Of a stretch of 43,946 nt of DNA, positions 23,920 through 32,980 are shown one piece after another. Numbering within the stretch: position 1 is the first letter of the stretch; every line of letters starts with the position of its first letter. The position numbers and the translations under genes were made by a program. Source of the stretch: JBCCCJ01 sp039029315 (lineage in GTDB: Bacteria > Bacteroidota > Bacteroidia > J057); the NCBI GenBank assembly GCA_039029315.1, contig JBCCGK010000098.1, positions 1 to 43,946 on the forward strand, read 5' to 3'. A model generated the notes under the pieces. It worked only from the letters and a program-made list of their open reading frames with translations. It was not told where the DNA came from and made no database searches.

Positions 23920-25920
23920 ATGAAACATATTCTTCTCTCCACCCTCCTGGTGTTATTGTTTTCTCCTTCAGTATTTTCTCAACTGACTATTCAGGATAGT
24001 CTGGTTGCTCATTATCCACTCAATGGCAATGCAATGGATGTCAGTGGCAATGGCAATCACGGAACCATCCAAGGCGCGATTCCTAACACTGATAGATTCG
24101 GCAATCCCAACAGTGCATATTTCTTTGATGGCATAGACGATCAGATTGTCTTACTTGCCAATTCTTCCAACTTCAAACCTCCACTCCCTGTAACCATCAG
24201 TAGCTGGGTTGAAATCGAGGATTATCAACTCAACAATGTCTTTCAGAATGATTTTCAGCTAAATGTCTATCATGGGCCCTGGATGAATATAGCGAGTGGA
24301 AGAGTAGCTGGTCAGTTTGGCGATGGAGGACCTGCCAATTCCTCTAGCAGACGCTCAAAAACAGGATTAACAGTCCTGGCACTTAGTACCTGGTATCACC
24401 TGACTACAGTGATTCGTGGAGCCGAGGATATAGACGTTTATATCAATGGGAAACAGGACTGTGGGACCTATAGCGGAAGCGGATTAGGGTTGGCTTATTC
24501 CACAGCCAATGGAATTATGGGGGTAGGGACCTCCAGTAGTGGCCTCTATTTACATGGCAAAATAGATGACGTTCGATTGTATAGTCGGGAACTTAGCAAG
24601 GCAGAAATCCGGGAGTTATGTGGCGTTGAAAGCGGCCCTGATACAATCTGTGCCGGAGACTCCATTCAACTGGATGCGGGACACGGAATCAACCAACTTT
24701 GGACCGGAGCGGGTCTTTCTTGTTACAATTGTCCAACTCCTATTGCAACTCCTACCACTACGACCAACTATCAGGTCATCACCGAAAATACAACAGGATG
24801 TGAAGATACCCTTAACTGGACCATCTTCGTGGACCCTTGTATCCACTGCGATAGCCTTGGACTCTTGTCAGCTTTTGTTCCGACAGTAACGGCAACAACT
24901 GTGGATATCAGTGATCAATCTTCCGGAACTATAGATTCTCTGGTGTGGAATATGGGAGATGGAAGCTTTATGACTACTCTTCCGGGCGATTCTATTCAGC
25001 ATATTTACCCGAATGCCGGGATGTATTTGATCTGCCAAACTGCCTATGGAAGCTTGCCAGATAGTAGCATTTGTGTTGATTCCATATGTCAGTATATCAT
25101 CATTGAAGAGACTTGTGGAACCATAGGCTTAGCTGCATCCTTTACAGCAGTCAGCTCCAATCATACTGTTAGTTTTCAGGATTTCTCTACTGGTCCAGTG
25201 AGTTCCCTTGAATGGACACTAGGAGACGGAACTGTCCTACAAACATCGGGGGGCACAGTATTTTCCTATACTTATTCACTGGCTGATACTTTTGAGGCAT
25301 GTTTGATTGCCAATAGTATGCTTGCCGATGGAAGATTGTGCAGTGATACAACCTGTCTTCCCGTGATCACAACTGATGAATCTGCCTGTGATACGACTTC
25401 TTTGACAGCAGATTTTACCCATAATCTCACTGGCTTGATCTTACAGGCAACAGATGCCTCATTTGGTGCTGATATAAATGAAATCTCCTGGAACCTCGAT
25501 GGGGCAAACTGGACAATGGGAACTGTTGGAGGCACAGTTTCATACACTTTTCCATTTGCTGGAGTGTATCCTGTGTGTATTGAAGCTGTCGATTGGTATA
25601 ATGATACCCTCGCTTGTCGGGACACCTTCTGTATCAATATCTCAGTCAGAACTGTCTCCCTGGACGAGGAATCAACAGATGATCTTTTTTCCATTGATCC
25701 CAATCCTATCCAGAGTGGATGTTGGGTAAGAATGAGTCAAAGATCAAGCCCTTGGCAGATACAGCTCATCGATATTCATGGAAGAGTCATGTTCGAAAGA
25801 GGCAGGGTCCAAGAACCTTCCCTCTATATTTCTTCAAAGAAATGGCCAGTAGGAACCTATTTCATAAAGATTCAACAAGGCAGTCGCATACAGTGGCGAA
25901 AGCTGATCAAACATTTGTAA
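23920..25920 (+). CDS. LamG/PKD-like secreted protein with T9SS sorting domain
   Basis: The ATG at 23920 gives a signal peptide (MKHILLSTLLVLLFSPSVFS) and a 666-residue product. Residues ~22-235 form a LamG/concanavalin-type domain (LVAHYPLNGNAMDVSGNGNH, YFFDGIDDQI, KIDDVRLYSRELSKAEI). A Cys-rich Ig-like module follows (~238-310; DTICAGDSIQLDAG, then CYNCPTP). Three PKD-like modules come next (VWNMGDGSF, LEWTLGDGTV, ISWNLDGANW). The type A T9SS domain starts at FSIDPNPIQS and ends KLIKHL. LamG and PKD modules commonly bind glycans or space domains on surface proteins; no enzyme domain is present. It converges on the helicase-nuclease gene with 74 bp between stops. Confidence 0.92.
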   Translation: MKHILLSTLLVLLFSPSVFSQLTIQDSLVAHYPLNGNAMDVSGNGNHGTIQGAIPNTDRFGNPNSAYFFDGIDDQIVLLANSSNFKPPLPVTISSWVEIEDYQLNNVFQNDFQLNVYHGPWMNIASGRVAGQFGDGGPANSSSRRSKTGLTVLALSTWYHLTTVIRGAEDIDVYINGKQDCGTYSGSGLGLAYSTANGIMGVGTSSSGLYLHGKIDDVRLYSRELSKAEIRELCGVESGPDTICAGDSIQLDAGHGINQLWTGAGLSCYNCPTPIATPTTTTNYQVITENTTGCEDTLNWTIFVDPCIHCDSLGLLSAFVPTVTATTVDISDQSSGTIDSLVWNMGDGSFMTTLPGDSIQHIYPNAGMYLICQTAYGSLPDSSICVDSICQYIIIEETCGTIGLAASFTAVSSNHTVSFQDFSTGPVSSLEWTLGDGTVLQTSGGTVFSYTYSLADTFEACLIANSMLADGRLCSDTTCLPVITTDESACDTTSLTADFTHNLTGLILQATDASFGADINEISWNLDGANWTMGTVGGTVSYTFPFAGVYPVCIEAVDWYNDTLACRDTFCINISVRTVSLDEESTDDLFSIDPNPIQSGCWVRMSQRSSPWQIQLIDIHGRVMFERGRVQEPSLYISSKKWPVGTYFIKIQQGSRIQWRKLIKHL

Positions 25921-25994
25921 CTGTCTCTCTTCTATGCGGACTACCCAGAAATCACAACAAGCATGAGGGTAGAAAATCGTTTCAGATAGAAGGA

Positions 25995-28900
25995 TCAACT
26001 CAGGAGTTTCAATATTTTCTCCACTTCTTTCTCCCGATCCAGCCAAAAGTTGCGGCCCCACACCCGATGCAGTTTCCATCCGCGATGAAGCAACAGATCC
26101 GGACGATAGATTTCCCGCTCCTTGCTACTATTGCCACTGAAATAATGGCTTCCCTCACACTCTATCCCCAACAAAAAGGTCTCTTCTGCTTCACTGGATC
26201 TGACTGCCAAATCCAGCTGATAGGAGGTGTCCCCATAATTTCTTTCAACAAAAAACCCTGCTGCTTCCAATCTCATCGCAAGAAAGTCTGCAATGGGATT
26301 CGATACTTCCAGGGAGATATCTGTTTCATTTTGCTGATTGAGAATGTGCAAAGCATCCATTCCTTGGCCATCACTCACTGCCTTCGCATATCGCAAATAA
26401 TCCCGAAAGGCCTTGGGGCCATCATGCGTAGCATTGTCCACCTTGAGTTCTCCTGGCAAAAAACTACAGATGATATAACTCTTGTGGCGTGCTCGGGTTA
26501 TGGCGACATTCAGCCGATTTTCTCCTCCTCGCTGATTGAGTAGGCCAAAATTGGTGGAAAGGGTTCCGCGTTCATTGTAGCCATATCCAACAGAAAAAAT
26601 GATGATGTCTCGCTCATCTCCCTGGACATTTTCAATATTTTTGACAAACAAGCCCTGGAATTCTTCCTCTTCTGTTTTATGCATCGCGCGTTGCAGAGCT
26701 TCATACAGCCCTGGCTGTTCAGTCGCAAGTTGTTCAAGGGTTTCATCCAGGAGGTCTTTGATCAGTTCCTGCTGATGATAATTGAAGGTAACAATTCCGA
26801 GCGAGGGAGGAGTTTCCCATTGAATCAGGTCCAGAATCAGTTGAATGACGCGTTCCGCTTCAGGGCGATTCCGATTGTTGCGCCATTCCCCTTTGACAGC
26901 AATCCACTCCAATGGTGGAAGATAAGCAGTATGATGGATAGCAGGAGGAATCACCTGTAATTGTCCCTCATAAAACGCATGATTGGAGAAATTGATCAAT
27001 TCTTCTTCCCTCGACCGGTAGTGCCAACTCAGTCGCCATTCTTCAAAGCTTGTTTTGGCCAAATCCAGAATGCTTTCAACCTCCAGTGCGACTTCATCTT
27101 CGACAAACTCAGCTTCGGCATCTTCGTAGCGGACCTGATACAGATTCATCGGTTGTAATTGCTTGTCATCACCGGCGATGACCGCATGTTTTCCACGCAA
27201 AATGACCGGGATGGCACGCTCGACAAAACATTGGGAAGCTTCGTCAAAGACCACAATATCAAAGAAGTCTTTCTGCATCGGAAAAATCGCTGCAGCCGAT
27301 TCCGGCGAGGCCATCCAACAAGGAACGAGTTGCCATAGCCCTTTGTCCCAGCTTTCTTTGACAAGTTTACGGACCGACCACAATCTTCGCTTTTTGCGAA
27401 CCTGATGATGAATCGCCCGATAGGTTACTGGATTTTTGAGGCGATTGTATTCAATGATCCCGGTCAAGCGCTCTTTGATTCGACGCTGAATGAGTTCAGC
27501 AACTCGCTTTCGTCTCTCGGCCAACTTTTCTCGATAGGTGGCCTGCTTTCGGTTCCAGGCTCGGCCACTCACTTCCGCCAATACAGGATATTCGCGTTCT
27601 GCAAAGTCGATCCAGGTACAATAGACACTGTTCCGCACCAGCTCAATCAAGTTCTCTTCCTCCATCCCCGCTCCAAGAGAAGGCTGAATGATGGCCAGAC
27701 TTTGTCGCTCGGCCGGAGAAAAGCTTGCCAATTGTTTGTCCAGGTCGATGAGGTCTTCAAAGTCTTGGTGAAATGTCTGGTTGAGGCGCTCCAGATAGGC
27801 ATCATACTCTTGGGGCGTCTTGATCCCCCCCCATATTTTCTGGATTTGTTCCTGATGCAAATAGGTGTTCCATTCTCGTCGGATCGTTTCCTGCCTTTGC
27901 ATAAATTTATCCAGATCAGCAATTTGATGCATGCTCTGTTGCCACCGTTTCATATCAAAGCCTTCAATGGTAAATCGAGGTTTGATTTTTTTGAAATAGG
28001 TGATCTGTTTGAGTTCATGAAAGGCGGTCAGATGATGTTGTTTGGTCTCTAGCCATTGCCATTTTTCAGATTGCGGCCCGAAGAGGGAGAAGTCTTCAAA
28101 AAATGATCGATCATGGTGTTTGGCATAGATCCAGTGAAGTCTTTGAAAGGCTTTGACATCTTTCTGGATCTGGTGAAAATGGTTCTCATCCAGGGGAAGT
28201 TCTTTCGCTTTTAACAAGCGTTTCAGGAACCATCTTGCTCGTTGGTATGACAGGGAGACATATCTGAAAACATCTTTTCGATGGTCTTTGTATGCTTGGA
28301 CATGACGCACCAGAGAGTCGTACAAGACCCAATGTCCATCATCCAGGAACTTTCGCTTGTCAAGATGGCTGAGAGCATCCTCAAAGTCTTCCAGCACATC
28401 TTTCACCTTGGCTACCCCCAATTTCCCATGCTGAATGGCCTCCATACCTTCTCTGATCTGGTGATTGTTGACATTTGCATCAACAGATCTGAATGCTTGC
28501 ATCCGCTTCCGGTTGAGCTGTTCATCCAGAATCCGCGTACTCAAGATTTTGCTAAGTCTGGAATATGTCTGATGGAGTTCCTTCAATTGCTGTGGGATTG
28601 CCGCAATCATCTGCTGGAGGCGCTCCCGATCTTCCAGGCCGTAGTGGCGAAAGGACAGTCTGCTCAACCAGGGATACATGTTCTCAAAACATTCTCGATA
28701 ATCCCATAGCGCACGCAGTTTCTCCAGGAAGGCATCAAGTTGAGCGCGATCCCACTTCCGGGTCAGTTCTGCCAGGGGAAGGCGATCTGCCTGTGGGGCA
28801 CTGTGGAGATACAATTCATGGACTGTCATCCCACAAGCAAGAGGCTTGGAGAGGCCTTCATACAAAGCATCAAAATCTCGACTCAACTGATCTATCTGTC

Positions 28901-30146
28901 TGGAGAGGAGTTTGTAATCGTGTTCCCACCGCGTGATATTCAAATCGCGAATCTCTCGCTGAAACATCTCAATATCGTCGATCTGGCGCTTGATTTTGCG
29001 ATAAATCGGGGCGCGGTCATGTCGATAATCATGGACCAGAACAGAAAATCGGTTCAGTCCGATGGCTCCCAATCGTTTATACACCACATCCAGAGCAGCT
29101 CGTTTTTGTGAAACGACCAACACCCGCTTCCCATGTGCCAGAGCATCTGCAATGATATTCACAATGACCTGGGACTTGCCTGTACCTGGCGGACCATGAA
29201 CCACCAGAGAATTGCCTTGTTTGATGCTGAGGAGAGCTGCTTCTTGTGAGTGATCAACGGGCGTAACGAAATATCGATCTTCTTCCTTGATATAGCGAGG
29301 AGATTCGTCTTGTCCAGGATCAGGCTCAACCACCTCTTTCCCAAAGATCGTTTCTATCCCGAATTCGGAGATCTGTTGTTCTATTTGCTCATAGTCTTTG
29401 AGGAGTGCGGAATCCGATTGAGGAAATATTCCCAGAACAGCCTGAGGGCGACAGATCAATTCCCCCACCCGAAATCTGTCCATTGTCTCCTTTCGGTAAT
29501 CGACCAGCTGCTCCAATGTCAAATCAAACAGTCTGGGATTCACATTGATTTCCAGTTCGTATTCTTTGACCGTCTTATAAAAGCTATTGAGCCATTCTCT
29601 CCAATCCTTGTTGGGCTCAATTTCTTCTTCCCAAAATTCGGCGGGCAGACGCACCTGATGGAACTGTTCGTAAGCAAGAAAAAATGTCTTATTAAACACG
29701 ACGGCCTCATCATCAACAATCTCAAGGCTCCATCTCGGTCTCAGTTGCAAATTGCGAATCAGCCTGACCGGAAATAGTAATACTGGACAACGTGCAATGG
29801 TTCCATCCAAAAATTTGCCTTCAATAAACGGATAGCCCACAAACAAATCGTAGCTCCCACTCTCTTCCAACAGGGTCTCAGCTGTCCGATAAATATAGTT
29901 CAGGCGTCTGTCTACCAGATTCGTTCCCTCATGTCTGGGGTCCAAACGCGAAAGGAGTGTCAAGTTCTTTCCGCCTATGATTTTCGACAGCATCTGCTCC
30001 GAAGAATCTTTTTCGATGAACCCCAGATCCTTCAGGTCTATGTCTCTTCGCTTGCTCAATCGAGCTAATCTTAATGAACGATTTCCCTGACTAAGATTAG
30101 TCAAACGAAGTTTGTATGTATGAAGAATCTGTCGCATCGGAGACAA
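25995..30146 (-). CDS. SF1 helicase fused to MTES_1575/Vsr-like nuclease, putative defence protein
   Basis: This 1383-residue protein has an N-terminal region resembling DUF4011 helicase proteins (HTYKLRLTNLSQGNRSLRL). Walker A is at ~318-325 (GPPGTGKS) and is followed by motif Ia (VLVVSQKRAALDVV). A ~600-residue mostly helical insertion precedes motif II DEAS (~968-971, VVFDEASQC), then GDDKQLQPM, WHYRSREEEL, VQGDERDIIIFS and RLNVAITRARHKS. The C terminus (~1280-1383) has the restriction-endonuclease-like MTES_1575 pattern: YQLDLAV, GIECEG, HYFSG, REIYRPDLL, GWKLHRVWGRNFW. Helicase-Vsr fusions of this type (for example Hhe) have been linked to phage defence; that role here is inference. It is complete and apparently monocistronic. 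Confidence 0.92.
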   Translation of the reverse strand: MSPMRQILHTYKLRLTNLSQGNRSLRLARLSKRRDIDLKDLGFIEKDSSEQMLSKIIGGKNLTLLSRLDPRHEGTNLVDRRLNYIYRTAETLLEESGSYDLFVGYPFIEGKFLDGTIARCPVLLFPVRLIRNLQLRPRWSLEIVDDEAVVFNKTFFLAYEQFHQVRLPAEFWEEEIEPNKDWREWLNSFYKTVKEYELEINVNPRLFDLTLEQLVDYRKETMDRFRVGELICRPQAVLGIFPQSDSALLKDYEQIEQQISEFGIETIFGKEVVEPDPGQDESPRYIKEEDRYFVTPVDHSQEAALLSIKQGNSLVVHGPPGTGKSQVIVNIIADALAHGKRVLVVSQKRAALDVVYKRLGAIGLNRFSVLVHDYRHDRAPIYRKIKRQIDDIEMFQREIRDLNITRWEHDYKLLSRQIDQLSRDFDALYEGLSKPLACGMTVHELYLHSAPQADRLPLAELTRKWDRAQLDAFLEKLRALWDYRECFENMYPWLSRLSFRHYGLEDRERLQQMIAAIPQQLKELHQTYSRLSKILSTRILDEQLNRKRMQAFRSVDANVNNHQIREGMEAIQHGKLGVAKVKDVLEDFEDALSHLDKRKFLDDGHWVLYDSLVRHVQAYKDHRKDVFRYVSLSYQRARWFLKRLLKAKELPLDENHFHQIQKDVKAFQRLHWIYAKHHDRSFFEDFSLFGPQSEKWQWLETKQHHLTAFHELKQITYFKKIKPRFTIEGFDMKRWQQSMHQIADLDKFMQRQETIRREWNTYLHQEQIQKIWGGIKTPQEYDAYLERLNQTFHQDFEDLIDLDKQLASFSPAERQSLAIIQPSLGAGMEEENLIELVRNSVYCTWIDFAEREYPVLAEVSGRAWNRKQATYREKLAERRKRVAELIQRRIKERLTGIIEYNRLKNPVTYRAIHHQVRKKRRLWSVRKLVKESWDKGLWQLVPCWMASPESAAAIFPMQKDFFDIVVFDEASQCFVERAIPVILRGKHAVIAGDDKQLQPMNLYQVRYEDAEAEFVEDEVALEVESILDLAKTSFEEWRLSWHYRSREEELINFSNHAFYEGQLQVIPPAIHHTAYLPPLEWIAVKGEWRNNRNRPEAERVIQLILDLIQWETPPSLGIVTFNYHQQELIKDLLDETLEQLATEQPGLYEALQRAMHKTEEEEFQGLFVKNIENVQGDERDIIIFSVGYGYNERGTLSTNFGLLNQRGGENRLNVAITRARHKSYIICSFLPGELKVDNATHDGPKAFRDYLRYAKAVSDGQGMDALHILNQQNETDISLEVSNPIADFLAMRLEAAGFFVERNYGDTSYQLDLAVRSSEAEETFLLGIECEGSHYFSGNSSKEREIYRPDLLLHRGWKLHRVWGRNFWLDREKEVEKILKLLS

Positions 30147-30290
30147 TTTACATAGGGAATAATGAACAATTTAAGTAATGGAGAGAAATTTTTGATTACA
30201 CAACTGGTATCAAAAATGTCTATCTTTTTGAAAGAACACAACTAGCTATCCAGTCGTTAATCAATCTACCAACCCCATTAACCCTGGATC

Positions 30291-30944
30291 ATGAACTACG
30301 CAAACACAAACATTCAACAGTTGTATGGTGATTCTCATTCACCTTCTACACGCCTCAGCAAATTTTGGCAAGACCATTATCATCCTGCAAAGATGGTCTC
30401 ATCGCCTCTGGAATCGTCTACCTCTCTGACCATTTGGTCCCTCAGTCGACGGCAGAGTTTCCCCCGATTCCGCAAAGCGATGATGATGCTAGTTGCCATT
30501 GCAGGCATTCATACAGGTGCCCAGACCCAACCCTTGCTCTCTGAAGGGGGACAACTATCGTCCCAGCCCTGGAAAATTGGCAAAAGCTCATTTATCCATT
30601 TTACAGGCTTGATTCGGGATCACGAAACCCAGCATCCACTCGATCAGGCCAGCCTTGTTCTGATGAGTGGGGAAGATTTTTTGGCAGGTACATTTGCAGA
30701 TTCAGATGGGAAATTCCTGCTTCAGGTGCCGACCAGGGACTTGCAGTCAGATTTTTTGACTCTCAAAATCCAGTATCTCAATCATGTCTTCATCCGAGAA
30801 CGCATCGATCCTTGTTCGCAAGATCTGACCATTGATCTGAATCGTGCTGTCTGGCTAAAAACCATTGAGGTGGAAGCTGACACACCTTTTGAAGCCAGTC
30901 TCTCCTTGAAGTTGAGTCCTCACCTCAATCAAGGAATAGCGTAG
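30291..30944 (+). CDS. CarboxypepD_reg-like membrane protein lacking Cys-rich N terminus and tail (paralogue 1)
   Basis: This 217-residue protein is related to the one at 31508. It shares a region before the membrane helix (TIWSLSRRQSFPRFRKAMMM), the single hydrophobic segment, and a regulatory beta-sandwich of the carboxypeptidase type (FIHFTGLIRDHETQHPLDQA, GTFADSDGKFLLQVP, LTLKIQYLNHVFI). The N terminus has lost the Cys-rich knuckle present in paralogue 3: no Cys occurs where CHENW and GRFCRAC would be. It also stops before the conserved C-terminal tail. The tail type appears in the next gene instead. Function unknown; such proteins sit in the inner membrane with the sandwich outside. Confidence 0.72.
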   Translation: MNYANTNIQQLYGDSHSPSTRLSKFWQDHYHPAKMVSSPLESSTSLTIWSLSRRQSFPRFRKAMMMLVAIAGIHTGAQTQPLLSEGGQLSSQPWKIGKSSFIHFTGLIRDHETQHPLDQASLVLMSGEDFLAGTFADSDGKFLLQVPTRDLQSDFLTLKIQYLNHVFIRERIDPCSQDLTIDLNRAVWLKTIEVEADTPFEASLSLKLSPHLNQGIA

Positions 30945-31093
30945 ACACAAAGATGATTTTGCTAGGCATTTGTGGAAAATTACGAAGATCTTCCTCTTTG
31001 TAGTTGACCTTATTTGGCGAGAAGCCAAGGCAGAAAAACTGTTTTTTCTCAGCAGGAAATAAATCCTTGCTGAACTCAACAAATTTTCTCTAG

Positions 31094-31441
31094 ATGAGTG
31101 TCTCCACGTCTATTTACAAAATCATTTTACTGGGAATAGGGCTGCTAAGCCTGCCCAATCTGCTGATCGGACAATCTGAACATCCAGAACAAAACAGGGA
31201 TGTCTCCACCTATGTTGAGTCAGATACCACAGAGCAGGTAAGCCACCCCATTCTCTCCATTGAGCCTATCGAGATTACGGCTGGCATCTTGATTGTCATT
31301 GAATCCCCAATCTGTGAATATCCCTTGCTTTCTTCTCGCAAGTCTATCGAACACCTCCTTCCCCGGAAGATTCCTTCATATGATCAACTTGAAGAATGGT
31401 TTTGGATGACGCATTCTGAGGTGTTCTGTGATAGTTTTTGA
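31094..31441 (+). CDS. Small exported protein carrying the EWxW...SEVF tail (paralogue 2)
   Basis: A signal peptide (1-26, IILLGIGLLSLPNLLIGQ) is followed by about 90 residues. The last 20 residues, from YDQLEEWFWM to SEVFCDSF, match the end of the paralogue at 31508 (YDNLQEWIWI to SEVFSDDF). The core sandwich of that protein is missing here. It lies 149 bp after the paralogue that lacks the tail and 66 bp before the one that has both core and tail, all in one direction. I recognise no family beyond this local relation. Confidence 0.68.
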   Translation: MSVSTSIYKIILLGIGLLSLPNLLIGQSEHPEQNRDVSTYVESDTTEQVSHPILSIEPIEITAGILIVIESPICEYPLLSSRKSIEHLLPRKIPSYDQLEEWFWMTHSEVFCDSF

Positions 31442-31507
31442 CCTTGAATTGCATCCTCCATTCTCCTAGTTTTGGGGACATTTTTTTTACAACCATTCAG
31501 TACCACC

Positions 31508-32344
31508 ATGAAATTTCCTCATCTTCAGATCCCTAACCCTTGTCATGAAAATTGGGATACCATGTCCCCGACCGAACAAGGTCGATTCTGTCGCGCCTGT
31601 TCTAAAGAAATTTTTGACTTTTCGGATGGAAATACAGAACAGTTTGAGCAAATCTGGAAAGAACAAAAAGGACAACTCTGTGCAAGGTTCCGATCCCAGG
31701 ACATCTCTCCAGGCTGGAATGTCTGGTCCTTAGGACGCACCTCTGCTTTTTCTCGATTCAGGCGAGGCTTGGCTACGATTATTGCCGTCCTCGGGTTAGG
31801 ATTGGCAGATACCTATGCGCAAGATCCCCCTTCTAATCAGGGAGGACAAATCATTCATCAGGTCGTTAAGGAGAAAGAAGGAGATCTGGTACATTTTTCT
31901 GGAATGGTCCTAAATGAGAACGGTAAGCAGGGCTTAGCCAGAGCGGTTGTGGTTCTTCTGGATGGAGAAGAATTATTAATGGGGACCTTTGCAGATGAGG
32001 AAGGCGCATTTGCCATGGACATTCCACCAGCGCGTATTCATTCTGATTCTCTTACCCTCAAGGTTCGCTACCTCAATCATATATTTGTGAAAGAAGGGCT
32101 GGAAGCCCGCTCGGCAGATCTGACAATCGAACTCAAGGCTGACCTCTGGATACTGGAGGTGGCATTGCCTGCCAAGCGCCTCCCCCCCAGGATTGTCAAG
32201 TCTCCAATATTGATAGGGAGTGTTGTCATCAATAAACATGGACGCTCTAATCAACAGCCCAAAAGACACGCGCGCCCTCCCTACGATAACTTGCAAGAAT
32301 GGATCTGGATATCCAATTCTGAGGTATTCAGTGATGATTTCTGA
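31508..32344 (+). CDS. Cys-knuckle/CarboxypepD_reg-like membrane protein (paralogue 3)
   Basis: The ATG at 31508 (MKFPHLQIPNPCHENWDTMS) is preferred over the frame's upstream opening at 31472, because this opening is typical for the family. The 278-residue product has an N-terminal Cys-rich region (C12, C28, C31, C58; GRFCRACSKEIFDFS), a membrane helix at ~77-97, and a CarboxypepD_reg-like sandwich (VHFSGMVLNENGKQGLARAV, GTFADEEGAFAMDIP, LTLKVRYLNHIFV). It ends in the shared tail (YDNLQEWIWISNSEVFSDDF). The Cys pattern suggests a small zinc site in the cytoplasm. Proteins of this build are common in Bacteroidota and uncharacterised. Confidence 0.8.
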   Translation: MKFPHLQIPNPCHENWDTMSPTEQGRFCRACSKEIFDFSDGNTEQFEQIWKEQKGQLCARFRSQDISPGWNVWSLGRTSAFSRFRRGLATIIAVLGLGLADTYAQDPPSNQGGQIIHQVVKEKEGDLVHFSGMVLNENGKQGLARAVVVLLDGEELLMGTFADEEGAFAMDIPPARIHSDSLTLKVRYLNHIFVKEGLEARSADLTIELKADLWILEVALPAKRLPPRIVKSPILIGSVVINKHGRSNQQPKRHARPPYDNLQEWIWISNSEVFSDDF

Positions 32345-32601
32345 TCAGAACAAATCGTGAATCGCAAGAGGTGAATATGCGATTTGCTCTAAGATATGCT
32401 TTATGTTGGTTTTGGATCCCTCTCCCTTGGTCATATACCTTATCCCTGACTGAGTTGAGGGGTTCAATTTTTTTTCTTCCTCCTCAAACAATCTCCCATT
32501 TCGGATTCTGGGTCAGTCGTATGTTCTTCTCATTCTTCAACAAATCCTCGAATGAATTGATGAGAAAAATCTGTACCTTTCTTCCTCAATACACATCACA
32601 T

Positions 32602-32961
32602 ATGAACATCGAATTTCTTCGCGAACACTGCATTGCCAAGGCAGGTACGACAGAAGGCTTCCCGTTTGGGGAAGACACCCTCGTCTTCAAGGTCATGGGA
32701 AAGATGTTTGCCCTTCTCTCCCTGGATAATCCTGTCAGTGTGAATCTGAAGTGCGATCCGGAATATGCGATCGAGCTCCGAGAACAGCATGAAGAGGCCA
32801 TCAAGCCGGGTTGGCATATGAATAAAAAGCATTGGAATACCGTCTCTCTGATTGACAATCTCTCTGATCAAATGATTCTGGAACTCATCGATCACTCTTA
32901 TGATTGTGTGGTCAAGACACTCAAAAAGGCAGATCGTGAAGCTTTGAAAGAGATGTCCTAA
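32602..32961 (+). CDS. MmcQ/YjbR family protein
   Basis: The 119-residue protein starts at ATG 32602 (MNIEFLREHCIAKAGTTEGF). The open frame upstream to 32371 is Trp/Phe-rich and carries no family features. It shows the family's CyaY-like fold pattern: FPFGEDTLVFKVMGKMFALL, a strand with VSVNLKCDPEYAIELRE, and the conserved GWHMNKKHWNTVSL segment, then a helix ELIDHSYDCVV. MmcQ/YjbR proteins are thought to bind DNA or other ligands through the double-wing surface, but no function is settled. Length is standard. Confidence 0.92.
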   Translation: MNIEFLREHCIAKAGTTEGFPFGEDTLVFKVMGKMFALLSLDNPVSVNLKCDPEYAIELREQHEEAIKPGWHMNKKHWNTVSLIDNLSDQMILELIDHSYDCVVKTLKKADREALKEMS

Positions 32962-32980
32962 GATAAGGAGGCTGATGAGC

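Noticed and set aside
27405..29777. Several long plus-strand frames opposite the helicase-nuclease gene
   Set aside because: They are antisense shadows of one continuous gene with clear motifs; no domain is seen in them.
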